Assembly (NCBI RefSeq): GCF_001610835.1
Contig: NZ_CP011270.1
Coordinates: 3,986,001 to 4,050,000 of the forward strand
DNA: 64,000 bases
Source: Planctomyces sp. SH-PL14
Lineage (GTDB): Bacteria > Planctomycetota > Planctomycetia > Planctomycetales > Planctomycetaceae
Direction of reading: 5' to 3'
Positions 9,469 through 18,149 of the stretch are shown here, piece after piece (positions within the stretch are counted from its first letter, which is position 1; the number at the start of each line of letters is the position of its first letter). The translations under genes and the position numbers were made by a program. The notes beneath the pieces are model-generated. The model saw only the letters and a list, made by a program, of their open reading frames with translations. It was not told the origin of the DNA and ran no database searches.

Positions 9469-9746
9469 CGCGATGCCTTCCTGGCGTCTTGAGCAGTCTC
9501 CTCAACCGTGCGCTGGCGGCGAGTTTTCTCGCTCGGACAACGGCGGGTTTCCACAAGACGGAACCGGCAGACGAGAGGAAACGACTCCGGATGTTCCCAA
9601 CAGGAGTCGTTGACGGCGGTCCTGGCCACCGTTGCGGGACTATCGTCTGGGAATGTGAGGGGAGGATGAGATTTGCGTGTAGTGCCTCGATTTGGAGGAA
9701 ACGCGACGCGAGTCGTTCACTGGCGCGGCGCTGACCTCGCTGATCA
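9469..9746. other. Intergenic spacer, nothing recognised
   Basis: About 280 bases between the glycosyltransferase start and repeat copy 4. It presumably holds the glycosyltransferase promoter, but no convincing hexamers, hairpins or reading frames were seen. Confidence 0.5.
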
Positions 9747-10089
9747 CCGGGTCCAGGGTCCCCCTGGTGGGGAGTGCAGAGGGGCCTGTGTCGTTTTCTT
9801 GGGCCCTTTGCCCGCCGGAGGTCTGGCCGTCGAGAGATGTCTGAAAGAGTGAGTGTCCAAGCGCGGACGACGTGCTGGATGCCCCCTCATCAACCCACGG
9901 GGATTGCAAAGCAAGCGTTGTCGATTGAGGGAGTCTTCATAGCTGGTTCCACAAAGCGGACATCCGTTGTGTCCCACGGTTCCTCATGGAAGCGCCTCCG
10001 GCGGCAAGGGGTCGCCCCCTTGACCCCAGGCTGCCGTGGCACGTTGGGTTTGAACTATCGGAGCCGTGCCTGCAAGGACGTGGTTCGAG
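9747..10089 (+). repeat. Dispersed structured repeat, copy 4
   Basis: Forward full copy between two divergent genes. The left hairpin carries the alternative CTGTGTCGTTTT-type loop, while the right hairpin has the short loop. Confidence 0.85.
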
Positions 10090-10113
10090 CCATCCCCTTC
10101 ACCAACAACAATC

Positions 10114-10143
10114 TTGACAGGCAAGTGATGACTTGCATATCAT
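10114..10143 (+). promoter_or_regulatory. Promoter with embedded operator for the ArsR-type gene
   Basis: TTGACA at 10114-10119 and TATCAT at 10138-10143 are separated by 18 bases. The spacer holds the perfect inverted repeat GCAAGT-GATG-ACTTGC (10121-10136), placed where a bound repressor would block RNA polymerase. The adjacent gene encodes an ArsR-type regulator, so autoregulation is likely. Predicted transcription start is about 10149-10151, at the ATG. Confidence 0.72.
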
Positions 10144-10148
10144 CCGCC

Positions 10149-10442
10149 ATGGCTGACGTGTTCGAAGCTTTAGCCGCACCAGCCAGACGAGCGATCGTCG
10201 ATGCCCTGCACGAACGGGACGGCCAGACGCTGTTCGAAATCTGTGCCCGCCTGACGATGAGGCACAACCTCACACTGACTCGCCAGGCGATCTCGCAGCA
10301 CCTCGAGGTCCTGGAAGCGGCCGGCCTCGTCAGCACGAAGCGCGAGGGTCGGTACAAGTTCCACTATCTCGATACCACGCCGCTCCAGGACGCCATCGTG
10401 AATCGCTGGCTCACACCGACTCCAAAGGAAGGCGAAAAATGA
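10149..10442 (+). CDS. ArsR-family winged-helix transcriptional regulator
   Basis: The 97-residue protein begins with the family-typical ADVFEALAAPARRAIVDAL. A helix-turn-helix spans about 35-70 (LTRQAISQHLEVLEAAGLV) and a wing follows (REGRYKFHYL). It lacks the metal-binding Cys motif of ArsR/SmtB, so it belongs to the metal-independent group often paired with VOC or SRPBCC proteins. Start choice: the upstream ATG at 10128 lies before the predicted -10 box, so the ATG at 10149 is used, giving a leaderless or nearly leaderless mRNA. Its stop overlaps the next ATG. Confidence 0.88.
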   Translation: MADVFEALAAPARRAIVDALHERDGQTLFEICARLTMRHNLTLTRQAISQHLEVLEAAGLVSTKREGRYKFHYLDTTPLQDAIVNRWLTPTPKEGEK

Positions 10443-10825
10443 AGATCGTCGTGACGAGCGTTCTGGTTGATGACCAGGAGAAGGCGTTTCAGTTCTATAC
10501 ACGGATCCTCGGCTTCACCAAGAAGCACGACGTTCCGATGGGACAGTTTCGCTGGCTGACCGTCGTCTCTCCCGGCGATCTGGACGGCGTCGAGCTGCTG
10601 CTCGAACCGGACCAGCACCCGGCGGCGGGGCCCTTCAAGCGGGCACTGGTCGAGGACGGCATTCCGTTCACGTCGTTCGGCGTCGACGACGCACAGGCCG
10701 AATACGACCGGCTCACCGCCCTGGGAGTCCGCTTCACCCAGCCGCCCACCGCCATGGGTCCCGTGACGACAGCGGTCTTCGACGACACCTGCGGCAACCT
10801 CATCCAGATCGCGCAGAAACACTGA
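10439..10825 (+). CDS. VOC-family (glyoxalase/bleomycin-resistance-like) protein
   Basis: 128 residues with the two beta-alpha-beta-beta-beta modules of the vicinal oxygen chelate fold. The protein begins KIVVTSVLVDDQEKAFQFYT and ends with VFDDTCGNLIQIAQ, both typical of PhnB/glyoxalase-like proteins. The Glu-type ligand in the last strand is replaced by Gln, so metal use is uncertain. It is translationally coupled (ATGA) to the ArsR-type regulator, a common pairing in which the regulator controls a small detoxification or resistance enzyme. Confidence 0.85.
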   Translation: MKIVVTSVLVDDQEKAFQFYTRILGFTKKHDVPMGQFRWLTVVSPGDLDGVELLLEPDQHPAAGPFKRALVEDGIPFTSFGVDDAQAEYDRLTALGVRFTQPPTAMGPVTTAVFDDTCGNLIQIAQKH

Positions 10826-10913
10826 GTGCGATCAACTGTTCGCTCGAAGAGTCCACGGCTTTCCGGTCTCAGTGCCTGCGCCTCTCGGAACTCGACGACC
10901 GGAGATCGTCCCA

Positions 10914-11336
10914 ATGAAAACCGTCTTACGCACCGTGGCGGCGATCGTCGCCGGGACGTTCGTGTTGTTCGCCCTCATCGTCGCGGTCGAACTGTTCAGC
11001 GCGGTGGTCCATCCGCTCCCCGAAGGCTCCGTGGCCACCAAAGAGGAGATCTGCCGGCACGTGTAGCGGTACCCGCCCTGGGTGCTGGCCGTTGTCGTCC
11101 CCGCGTGGGCGGCTGCCGCCTTCGCCGGCACCTGGACAGCGCGAAGGATCGGGAACATGTATTCCGCCGCAGTCGTTGGGTTGCTCCTCCTCGCGGCCGT
11201 CGCCTGCAACGTCTCAATGCTCCCCTATCCGACGTGGTTCAAGGTGGCGAACCTGCTCGTGATCCCCATCGCCGTGCTCGCCGGCAGTCGCCAATCAAAG
11301 CGTCCCGCAGTGACAGCCATCGACGATCGCGTCTGA
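10914..11336 (+). pseudogene. Membrane protein gene interrupted by an in-frame TAG
   Basis: A reading frame from the ATG at 10914 (GGAG ribosome binding site upstream) encodes a signal/transmembrane helix and ends at TAG 11064-11066. The same frame continues without further stops to 11336 with three more hydrophobic segments. The junction ICRHV-stop-RYPPWVLAVVV reads as one continuous protein, so a single sense codon (probably CAG or GAG) has become TAG. Intact length would be 140 codons. It is either a recent pseudogene, a sequencing error or a readthrough gene. Confidence 0.65.
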
Positions 11337-11417
11337 ACGACGGCCAATTCCCGTGAACCGCTGACGGGACCGCAGTACGATGCCGGTTGGATCTCCACAC
11401 TCTCTGATTTCGACATC

Positions 11418-11897
11418 ATGCACCGCGTTGGACTGGGACACGACACGCACCGCCTCGGCCCGGGATTGCCTCTCATCCTGGGGGGAGTCACCGTCCCGCA
11501 TGAGACTGGCTGCATCGCCCACAGCGACGGCGACGTCCTGCTCCACGCGGTCACCGACGCGCTGCTTGGCGCGTGCGCCCTGGGGGACATCGGCGAGTGG
11601 TTCCCCGACACCGATCCGCAGCACAAGGGGGCGGACTCCGGCGAGCTCCTGCTCAAGGTCCTCAATGACGTCCACAGCCGCGGCTGGCGAGTGGTCAATC
11701 TCGACTGCACCGTTTTCGCCCAGCGGCCTAAGCTCTCGCAGTACAAGCGGACGATCGCCCAGAACGTGGCCCGCCTCCTCGGCCTGGCGGCGGACCGGGT
11801 GAGCGTGAAGGCCAAGACCGGCGAGCGGGTCGGTCCCGTCGGCCGCGAAGAGGCGATCGAGGCGAGCGCGATCGTGCTGCTGGAGCGGGCGCACTGA
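11418..11897 (+). CDS. ispF: 2-C-methyl-D-erythritol 2,4-cyclodiphosphate synthase
   Basis: The 159-residue protein matches IspF in length and motifs. Metal ligands D9 and H11 (GHDTH) and H43 (HSDGDVLLHAVTDALLGA) are present. The later conserved segments KAKTGERVG and EEAIEASA are also visible. It converts CDP-methylerythritol 2-phosphate to the cyclic diphosphate in the MEP isoprenoid pathway, in the cytoplasm as a trimer. No other MEP-pathway gene lies in the window, so it appears to be a single-gene unit. Confidence 0.96.
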   Translation: MHRVGLGHDTHRLGPGLPLILGGVTVPHETGCIAHSDGDVLLHAVTDALLGACALGDIGEWFPDTDPQHKGADSGELLLKVLNDVHSRGWRVVNLDCTVFAQRPKLSQYKRTIAQNVARLLGLAADRVSVKAKTGERVGPVGREEAIEASAIVLLERAH

Positions 11898-11968
11898 GAC
11901 GAGGTTCTCAGTCGTCAGCGTAGGCCGCCGGGAGCATGTTCCCCGAGCCGTGACTGACGAAGGAGCGT

Positions 11969-12538
11969 TCAGCCGACGCGGGCCTGCTGCGGTCCGCCGG
12001 TCGAACGGTTCGACATCAGCGTGATCCGCGCGCTGTAGTAGTGGCAGAGCGCGATCGCCGTCGCGTCGGCGACGTCGTTCGGCTCCAGGATCCGGCTCAG
12101 GCCGAGTTCCCGTTGCACCGCCTGCTGGATCTGCGACTTGTCTGCCGTTCCGCTCCCGGTGAGCAGCTTCTTGACCTGCTTCGGCGAATAGTGGACGACG
12201 TCGAGCCCCGCGTCCGCCATCGCGAACAGCAGCGCTCCGCGGGCATGGGCCATCAGCAGCGCGGACTTCGGGTTCTTCGTCAGCGAGAACACCTGCTCGA
12301 TCGCGACCGCCTGCGGCCGGAACTCCTCAAGCACTTCCCGCAGCCCCTGGCCGATCTCAAGCACGCGCTCGGCGAGCGGCTTCGAAACGGTCGAGCGGAT
12401 GACGCCCCCTTCGATCAGCCGCGGGCCGCGGTCGGTCCGCTGGAGGACGCTGTAGCCGGTCCGGTTGAGGCCCGGATCGATCCCGAGATATCGCTCGGAA
12501 ACGGGCCCCGCGAAGGCATTTCCCACGGCAAACGCCAT
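11969..12538 (-). CDS. ruvC: Crossover junction endodeoxyribonuclease RuvC
   Basis: The Holliday-junction resolvase has its first catalytic Asp in GIDPGLNRTGY (D21), Glu in AIEQVF (E81), and the C-terminal acidic pair in NDVADATAIALCHYY. The QVKKLLTGSGTADKSQ segment is also typical. At 189 residues from the ATG at 12538 it is close to the usual length; the open frame extends further upstream to 12913 only through repeat copy 5. ruvB is some 36 kb away and ruvA was not found in the window, so the genes are not in one operon. Confidence 0.95.
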   Translation of the reverse strand: MAFAVGNAFAGPVSERYLGIDPGLNRTGYSVLQRTDRGPRLIEGGVIRSTVSKPLAERVLEIGQGLREVLEEFRPQAVAIEQVFSLTKNPKSALLMAHARGALLFAMADAGLDVVHYSPKQVKKLLTGSGTADKSQIQQAVQRELGLSRILEPNDVADATAIALCHYYSARITLMSNRSTGGPQQARVG

Positions 12539-12728
12539 CTCGCTCCTCACCGTCGACGACACGGAACCGTTCGGTTCTCTATCGGCAGGGGGGGGCGAAG
12601 GACTGTTCTGGAAGTCGTCGGACACGGCGCGTTCCCGGAAGGAGGCGGGCTGCATCATAGCAAAATGGCTGCGATTCTTGTTTTCCGTCGCTTCGGTTCG
12701 ATCGATCACGACCAATTGCGCGGCCAAA

Positions 12729-12968
12729 CCGGGGTCCAGGGGCTCGCCCCTGGTGGGGAGTGCAGGGGGGCCACGCCCCCTTGCCCGCCGGAGGCCTGGC
12801 CGTCGAGAGATGTCTGAAGGAGCGCGTGTCCAAGCGCGGACAACGTGCCGGATGCCCCTCACCAACCCGCGGGGACTACGAAGCGAGCGGTGAGTCCTCA
12901 ACGCCGATCCCACAAAGCTTTCGTCCGTTGCTGACCACGGTTCCTCATCGAAGTCCCTCCGCCGGCGT
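12729..12968 (+). repeat. Dispersed structured repeat, copy 5 (3'-truncated)
   Basis: Forward copy between divergent ruvC and the BlaI-type gene. It ends within the CCTCCGCCGGCG of the right-hand hairpin, so the right terminal hairpin and tail seen in other copies are missing. Confidence 0.8.
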
Positions 12969-12999
12969 GTGTTGGCTTCTACCGTTGCCTTCTTTGTTG

Positions 13000-13014
13000 T
13001 GTGAAAATTTCACA
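13000..13014. promoter_or_regulatory. Palindromic operator 1 for BlaI-type repressor
   Basis: Perfect 15-base palindrome TGTGAAA-A-TTTCACA, 79 bases before the GTG start of the BlaI-type repressor gene. Its symmetry and position suit a dimeric winged-helix repressor. Confidence 0.65.
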
Positions 13015-13042
13015 GGTTTGGGATTGCAGCCTCGCGTGAAAC

Positions 13043-13057
13043 TGTGACACTGTCACA
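13043..13057. promoter_or_regulatory. Palindromic operator 2 for BlaI-type repressor
   Basis: Perfect 15-base palindrome TGTGACA-C-TGTCACA with the same TGTGA half-site as operator 1, centred 43 bases downstream of it. Two such sites before a BlaI-type gene suggest an autoregulated operon. Confidence 0.65.
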
Positions 13058-13092
13058 CATGATGCTTTTGTGTTGGAGGTCGTGAGGGACCC

Positions 13093-13587
13093 GTGGCCAT
13101 CGAACCCGACAAGACCGCACTCAGCGAAACCGAGCTGGAGGTTCTGCGGATCCTCTGGCAGGACGCTCCGCTCAAACCGGCCGAGATTCAGGAGCGGTTC
13201 TCCTCGGAGATCGACAACGGGACGCTCCGGTCCGTTCTCGTGGGCCTCGTGGAGAAGGGGATCCTGGGCCGCAGCAAGGTGGGGAAGGCATTCCACTACG
13301 CCCCTCGCGTCCGTCGCGAGCGGCTGCTGGCCCGCATGACGCGGAAACTGGCCGAGATCTTTACCGGCGGGTCGGCCGGGGCCCTGGTCGTTGAGCTGAT
13401 CCGCGATCAGCCGCTCGACGACGACACGCTCGCCGTCCTGCGGCAGATCGTGGCGGACGATCCCAAGCGGCGCGAGACCGAGATCCAGCCTGGAGCGGCT
13501 CGACCGCCCTCGACATCGGCCGAGCCAAACGACCAGTCAGAGGACAACGGGCCGACCTTGCGGCGTCGGCGGGCCAGGCGTTCTTGA
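13093..13587 (+). CDS. BlaI/MecI/CopY-family transcriptional repressor
   Basis: The 164-residue protein has the family winged-helix N terminus (LSETELEVLRILWQDAPLK, then TLRSVLVGLVEKGILGRSKVGKAFHY). The dimerisation region follows at about 78-120. The Asn-Phe cleavage site of classical BlaI is not evident. A low-complexity, Arg-rich tail from about residue 125 is extra. The start is GTG at 13093. Twin palindromes lie upstream and the M56-peptidase gene follows after 20 bases, the usual BlaI-BlaR1 arrangement. The inducing signal is unlikely to be a beta-lactam, because the partner lacks a penicillin-binding sensor domain. Confidence 0.9.
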   Translation: MAIEPDKTALSETELEVLRILWQDAPLKPAEIQERFSSEIDNGTLRSVLVGLVEKGILGRSKVGKAFHYAPRVRRERLLARMTRKLAEIFTGGSAGALVVELIRDQPLDDDTLAVLRQIVADDPKRRETEIQPGAARPPSTSAEPNDQSEDNGPTLRRRRARRS

Positions 13588-13607
13588 ACATCTGAGGAGT
13601 CGGCGGA

Positions 13608-16600
13608 ATGTCGCTCGAACTGTCGTCGCTCGTCGTCGAACTGTTGGGCCGCGGGACGGTCCTGCTGCTGGCCGGATGGCTGGCGACGCTGCTCCTGCGC
13701 GGGCGTCCCGACTGGAGCCGCGGGGTCATCCGCATCGCGGCGGCGGCGGTACTCGCTTTGCCTGTTGGCCTCCTGCTGCTGGGGCGGTGGCCTGTCGAAT
13801 GGCTCCCCGCGGCGGCGGCAGAATGGCGGGCGGAAGTCCCAATGCCGGCGGAACCTCACCGACCGACTGCGGCCATCGCTCCCCAGGCGCCTACACGGCC
13901 CGATGTCGTCGTTGCCCCAGAACCGGTGACGACGGGACCGCTGCGGTCCGAAGCTCGTCCCACAACCGGCCCCATCGCGGCGGTCCCGTTCCCGACAACG
14001 CCGCAGACGGCACCAACTAAGGCGAGTCGGCCTCCAGCCGGCGCCGCTTCCAGCCCGACGACGGGCCGCAGACAGAACTCGGCAGCTTCGCCGATGGGTC
14101 TCCTCGTGGTGATCTGGGGCGTGGGAGCCGGCTTTCTCCTGCTCCGCATCGTGTCGCGTTTTCGCCAGGCGCGGCGACTGGTTGGTACGGCGTCGCTTGC
14201 CGACGACGCCTGGCAATCCGCCGGCGCACGAGTCTCGAAGCGGCTTCGGCTGCGCCGCGCCGTCCCGATCCTCCGCAGTGCCGAAGTTCGAGGACCGAGC
14301 TGTGCGGGAATCCTGCGTCCGGTCGTCCTGGTTCCTGAGGACTGGCGGGATGCCGGTGTGGATCAGGCGCGGGAGATCGTTCTCGCTCATGAGCTGACCC
14401 ACGTCCTGTCTCGCGATGTTCTGTGGAACGTGATCCTGGAAGCAACCGCCGCGATCTGGTGGTTCCACCCTCTCGCGTGGAGTCTCGTCCGTCGGCACCG
14501 GTTGGCGTGCGAGCTGGTCTGCGATCAGGCCGCCTCGCAGATTCTCGACTCCCGGCCGGGCTACCGGTCGGCGCTCGCGGCGTGGGCGCTCCAGTGGCGG
14601 CAACCCCTGCGAGCCGGAGCCGCCTTGCCGATGGCGGCGCCGTCCGAGCTGCGGGCTCGACTGGAGTGGCTGGAGCGGGGGCGCCCGTTCGCGCGATCGG
14701 CCTGGCCGGTCCGCGGAGCCCTGTGGGGACTGAGTCTGGCGGCGGCGTTCGCGGTCCTTCAGATTCAGCCGATCCGCCGTTCGGCTCAGGCCGCCCCACC
14801 CGGAGAAGCGCCGCCGACGCAGGCGCCGTCCTCTCCCGCCGAGAAGCCGATCGGCATCGCGGCAGAGCCGGCCGCGCAGGGGCCGAAGGAGAAACGTAAG
14901 ACGATCCACGTCACTGATGAGGACGGAAAGCCGATCGCCGGAGCGGAGGTCCGGGTCCAGACGGAGGTGACCCGCGGCGACACCACCTATGCGAAGCCGA
15001 TGGCCTTCACGACGGACGAGCGGGGCGACGCCGTTGTCGATCCGCAACCGGAAATCGAGAAGGTCTTCATTTCGGTGAAGGCCGACGGCTTTTCGGAGTT
15101 CACCGCTCAGTCGTCGGTCCTCGAATCGCAGACGGTTCAGTTGACGCGGGGACGGACGATCCGCGTCCTGGCGCGGGACGCGGCGGGCGAGCCTCTCCCG
15201 CGGGCGGTGCCGCTCCTCGCCGATTCCCGCATCCTCGGACGGGAGTTCAAGAAGCTCCCCGGCGGCGTGTTCGTCTCCCCTGCTATCGCTCCCGATCGAA
15301 CGCTGCTCCGCACCGCGGCCGTCGGACCGGATGGGAAGCTGCTCTTCAGCGATCTCGTCGATGTCGACCCCAAAGGAAAGTTCGCCGACGGCGTCGTCGA
15401 GATGACGCTCCGGCCTGGAGTGCGGCTCCGGGGGGAGGTCGACAAGGCGGTCCCTCGGCCGGTCAAGGGGGGTGTCGTCACGCTCTACATACGCGAGGAT
15501 CGCGATCACAAGATCGCCGCGTCCCGCCGGAACAACTGGGTCTGGGAGGAGTCGGCCTGGATCGCGCCGGACGGCACGTTCGAGTTCCCCTCGCTTCCTG
15601 GAGGGGGGCACGCGCAGCTTCACGTTCTCGTCGACGACTTCCTCTCGCGGGACATGACGACCGAGGAGCTCAAGGCCTACTTCGCGAAGCACGACGCCGG
15701 CGACATCAAAGCCATCGAACAGCGATCCGATCGCAATATCGGCTCGGTGCTCGTCCCCCTTTCCGGTCCCGAGGTGACGGCGACCATCCCCTGCGCTCCA
15801 GCGGCATCGTGCCGGGTTCGCGTTCTGGACCCGCTGGGGCGGCCGGTCGAAGGGGCGCGCGTCGCCTTCAATCCGAACGGTCAGTTCCTCGGCGGAGAGT
15901 TGTTCATCCCCGGAAGCGAGATGTCTTCGGCCAATCTGATTCGCGCCCTGGAGAACCAGGAGGATCCGGAGAAGAAGGCCGCCGCGGACTTCCAACGTTA
16001 TCGGGAGACCGCCCGCCGGATCCGGGAGTTCGCCGAGTCGGCGTTCCTGCAGGTCGCGACGGACGCCGAAGGGGTGGCGATGACCCGCGGGTTGCCGGCG
16101 GGGCGGGAGTCTTTTGACGTCCGGGCGGCCGGCTATCAGATGCCGCTCAATCCGCTCAGCACGCCGGACTTCACATGGCGGGGTGCCAGCGTGGATCTCG
16201 TCTCCGGCCGGACGGAGCAGGTGACCGCCTCGCTGGAGGTCGATGTTCCCACATCCGAGCGGCCGGTCCTCGTGGTGATGGAGAATGCCGGACCTTTCAC
16301 GGGCTCGCTTCGCGCGACCGTGACGGAACTCCACACCGAAAAGGAAGGGTGGCACCTGTGGAGCGTGTCGCGGTTCGGCCCACTCTCCCAGCCCTCGCTC
16401 GACTCGGCGGGGCGCGCGGTGCTGAAGTTTCCCGAATCGATCGGCGGCTCACCGGTCGATCAGGTCCGAGTCGCCCTGGAAGGGCACAACGACAAAGTCC
16501 CTCGGCAGTTCGTTCGAGGGAACGTCGACCTGCGTGCGAAGGGTGATGGCAAGCTGGTGGTCCTGGTCCCGGCCGAGGGCTTCGAGTATCCGACTCTTCG

Positions 16601-17780
16601 ACCGACCGTGAAGACGGTTGACGAGCTTCTCCATGGCCTGACGAGCCCTCACATTCTCAACCAGCTCATCGAGTCGCCCAGCCTGCCGCTCCTGAAGATC
16701 CTTCTGGACCGCGCCGGCGAGACCGATCCGGAGCCGATCTCGCTCCTGGATCCGAGCCGCTTCGGCGGTGAGAAAGGAAGTCCGGCGAAGTCGATCGATC
16801 TGGCGAGCGGGCGGCTGACCGTGGTGCTGGCGGGGGTCCGGCCCAAGGGAGCGAGCTGGACCACAAAACCCGAACTGCAGCAGGCACCTGAGGCCGCCTA
16901 CGTCTTCAATCACGAGGGAAAACTCCTCGCGCGGCTGGGGGGCGAGTTCAGTCCTTCGGGCTCCAGCGAAAATGTCGACGTGCTGAACCTGGGGCCGCGG
17001 GAGGACTGGTTCGTCCGGGTGACGCGGTTTGAGAAGAGTCCGCCGTTCGAGTACCGGAGCGAGTTCTATCGGCTGACCGATCGGGTCCTTCCTTCGCTTC
17101 GTTACAGCCACTACGCCAACTCCAACTCCTGGTCGGCCGGTCCCGAGGAGCGCTTTCGGCATGGCCGGCTGGGGTTCGCCTTCAACGGCCGCGATCTGGC
17201 GTTTGACGTCTTGGGCAAGACCGTCGACCGCGTACCGACCCTGCGGCAGATCACCTGGGATGCGAACGCCGACCGGTTCCGCGGTGCGCCGTTCCAGGCG
17301 GTTGAGGGCCGTGAGCTGTACCGGGTCGACGAGAAGTGGTCCAAGGACTTTGAGCCGCTGACGCTTCGGCCGGAAGCGGGGCTCGCGATCGGCGGTCCGC
17401 AGAGTTACGACTCCTGGGCCGACTGGGAAGCGGTCGTTCCCGAATCGAAGCCGCTGGGTCTATTGCTGAGCATTCCGAGCGGTGATCCGGCGTTTGCTAC
17501 TTCTGTTGTGGCGGCGCTGACGCCGGGGTGGCACTCGATCCACCTGCAGGTGAAACATTTTCCCAAGGAGTCGAAGGTCCGGATTGCGCTGCGGATCGAC
17601 AAGCAGCCGGAGCAGGTTTTTGAGCGGTCGGGCCAGTTGGCGGAGGAGGTCGATTCGCATCCGGTGATCCACGTGATCGAACCGGCGAAGTCGGTGATGT
17701 TGTTCAGTCAGTCGTTGGACGTGAAGTCGGTGAAGTCCAGGATCGAGCTCTCGATCACGCCGCCGGCCGAGGCCAAGTAG
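13608..17780 (+). CDS. M56/BlaR1-like membrane metalloprotease with a giant ectodomain
   Basis: A 1390-residue protein. Hydrophobic helices lie at about 2-26, 36-60, 163-185 and 366-386. The zinc motif HELTH is at 261-265, followed by CELVCDQ as the likely third-ligand region, as in BlaR1/MecR1. After the last helix about 1000 residues face outward: a carboxypeptidase-regulatory-like module near 430-510 (VTDEDGKPIAGAEVRVQTE) and further beta-rich repeats. Classical BlaR1 is about 600 residues and ends in a penicillin-binding domain, absent here. It presumably senses an envelope signal and inactivates the upstream repressor by proteolysis. Residues 60-160 are Pro-rich linker. Confidence 0.85.
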   Translation: MSLELSSLVVELLGRGTVLLLAGWLATLLLRGRPDWSRGVIRIAAAAVLALPVGLLLLGRWPVEWLPAAAAEWRAEVPMPAEPHRPTAAIAPQAPTRPDVVVAPEPVTTGPLRSEARPTTGPIAAVPFPTTPQTAPTKASRPPAGAASSPTTGRRQNSAASPMGLLVVIWGVGAGFLLLRIVSRFRQARRLVGTASLADDAWQSAGARVSKRLRLRRAVPILRSAEVRGPSCAGILRPVVLVPEDWRDAGVDQAREIVLAHELTHVLSRDVLWNVILEATAAIWWFHPLAWSLVRRHRLACELVCDQAASQILDSRPGYRSALAAWALQWRQPLRAGAALPMAAPSELRARLEWLERGRPFARSAWPVRGALWGLSLAAAFAVLQIQPIRRSAQAAPPGEAPPTQAPSSPAEKPIGIAAEPAAQGPKEKRKTIHVTDEDGKPIAGAEVRVQTEVTRGDTTYAKPMAFTTDERGDAVVDPQPEIEKVFISVKADGFSEFTAQSSVLESQTVQLTRGRTIRVLARDAAGEPLPRAVPLLADSRILGREFKKLPGGVFVSPAIAPDRTLLRTAAVGPDGKLLFSDLVDVDPKGKFADGVVEMTLRPGVRLRGEVDKAVPRPVKGGVVTLYIREDRDHKIAASRRNNWVWEESAWIAPDGTFEFPSLPGGGHAQLHVLVDDFLSRDMTTEELKAYFAKHDAGDIKAIEQRSDRNIGSVLVPLSGPEVTATIPCAPAASCRVRVLDPLGRPVEGARVAFNPNGQFLGGELFIPGSEMSSANLIRALENQEDPEKKAAADFQRYRETARRIREFAESAFLQVATDAEGVAMTRGLPAGRESFDVRAAGYQMPLNPLSTPDFTWRGASVDLVSGRTEQVTASLEVDVPTSERPVLVVMENAGPFTGSLRATVTELHTEKEGWHLWSVSRFGPLSQPSLDSAGRAVLKFPESIGGSPVDQVRVALEGHNDKVPRQFVRGNVDLRAKGDGKLVVLVPAEGFEYPTLRPTVKTVDELLHGLTSPHILNQLIESPSLPLLKILLDRAGETDPEPISLLDPSRFGGEKGSPAKSIDLASGRLTVVLAGVRPKGASWTTKPELQQAPEAAYVFNHEGKLLARLGGEFSPSGSSENVDVLNLGPREDWFVRVTRFEKSPPFEYRSEFYRLTDRVLPSLRYSHYANSNSWSAGPEERFRHGRLGFAFNGRDLAFDVLGKTVDRVPTLRQITWDANADRFRGAPFQAVEGRELYRVDEKWSKDFEPLTLRPEAGLAIGGPQSYDSWADWEAVVPESKPLGLLLSIPSGDPAFATSVVAALTPGWHSIHLQVKHFPKESKVRIALRIDKQPEQVFERSGQLAEEVDSHPVIHVIEPAKSVMLFSQSLDVKSVKSRIELSITPPAEAK

Positions 17781-17783
17781 TCT

Positions 17784-18129
17784 GCTCAAACACCGTCCTT
17801 GCTGGCACAGCTCTGCTCGCTCAAACCCAACGTGCCACGGCAGCCTGGGGTCAAGGGGGTCTGTGTTGTTTTCTTGGCCCCCTTGCCGCCGGAGGCACTT
17901 CCATGAGGAACCGTGGTACACAACGGACGTCCGTTTTGTGGTACCAGCTATGAGGACTCCTTCAATCCTCACCGCGAGCTTTGCAATCCCCGCGGGTTGG
18001 TGAGGGGGCATACGGCACGTTGTCCGCGCTTGGACACCCACTCCTTCAGACATCTCTCGACGGTCAGCCTCCGGCGGGCAAAGAGGCGTTGCCCCTCTGC
18101 ACTCCCCACCAGGGTGCCCCTGGACCCGG
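17784..18129 (-). repeat. Dispersed structured repeat, copy 6
   Basis: Reverse copy between two convergent genes. Here the alternative CTGTGTTGTTTT-type loop sits in the right-hand hairpin of the element (about 17858-17882) rather than the left. Confidence 0.85.
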
Positions 18130-18149
18130 TCGATGAGGGGGCGGGGTCG

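Noticed and set aside
11969-12913. Long N-terminal extension of RuvC
   Set aside because: The extra codons run through repeat copy 5 and have no conserved residues; the start at 12538 gives normal length.
13093-17780. Beta-lactam resistance function for the BlaI-BlaR1-like pair
   Set aside because: There is no penicillin-binding sensor domain and no beta-lactamase gene nearby.
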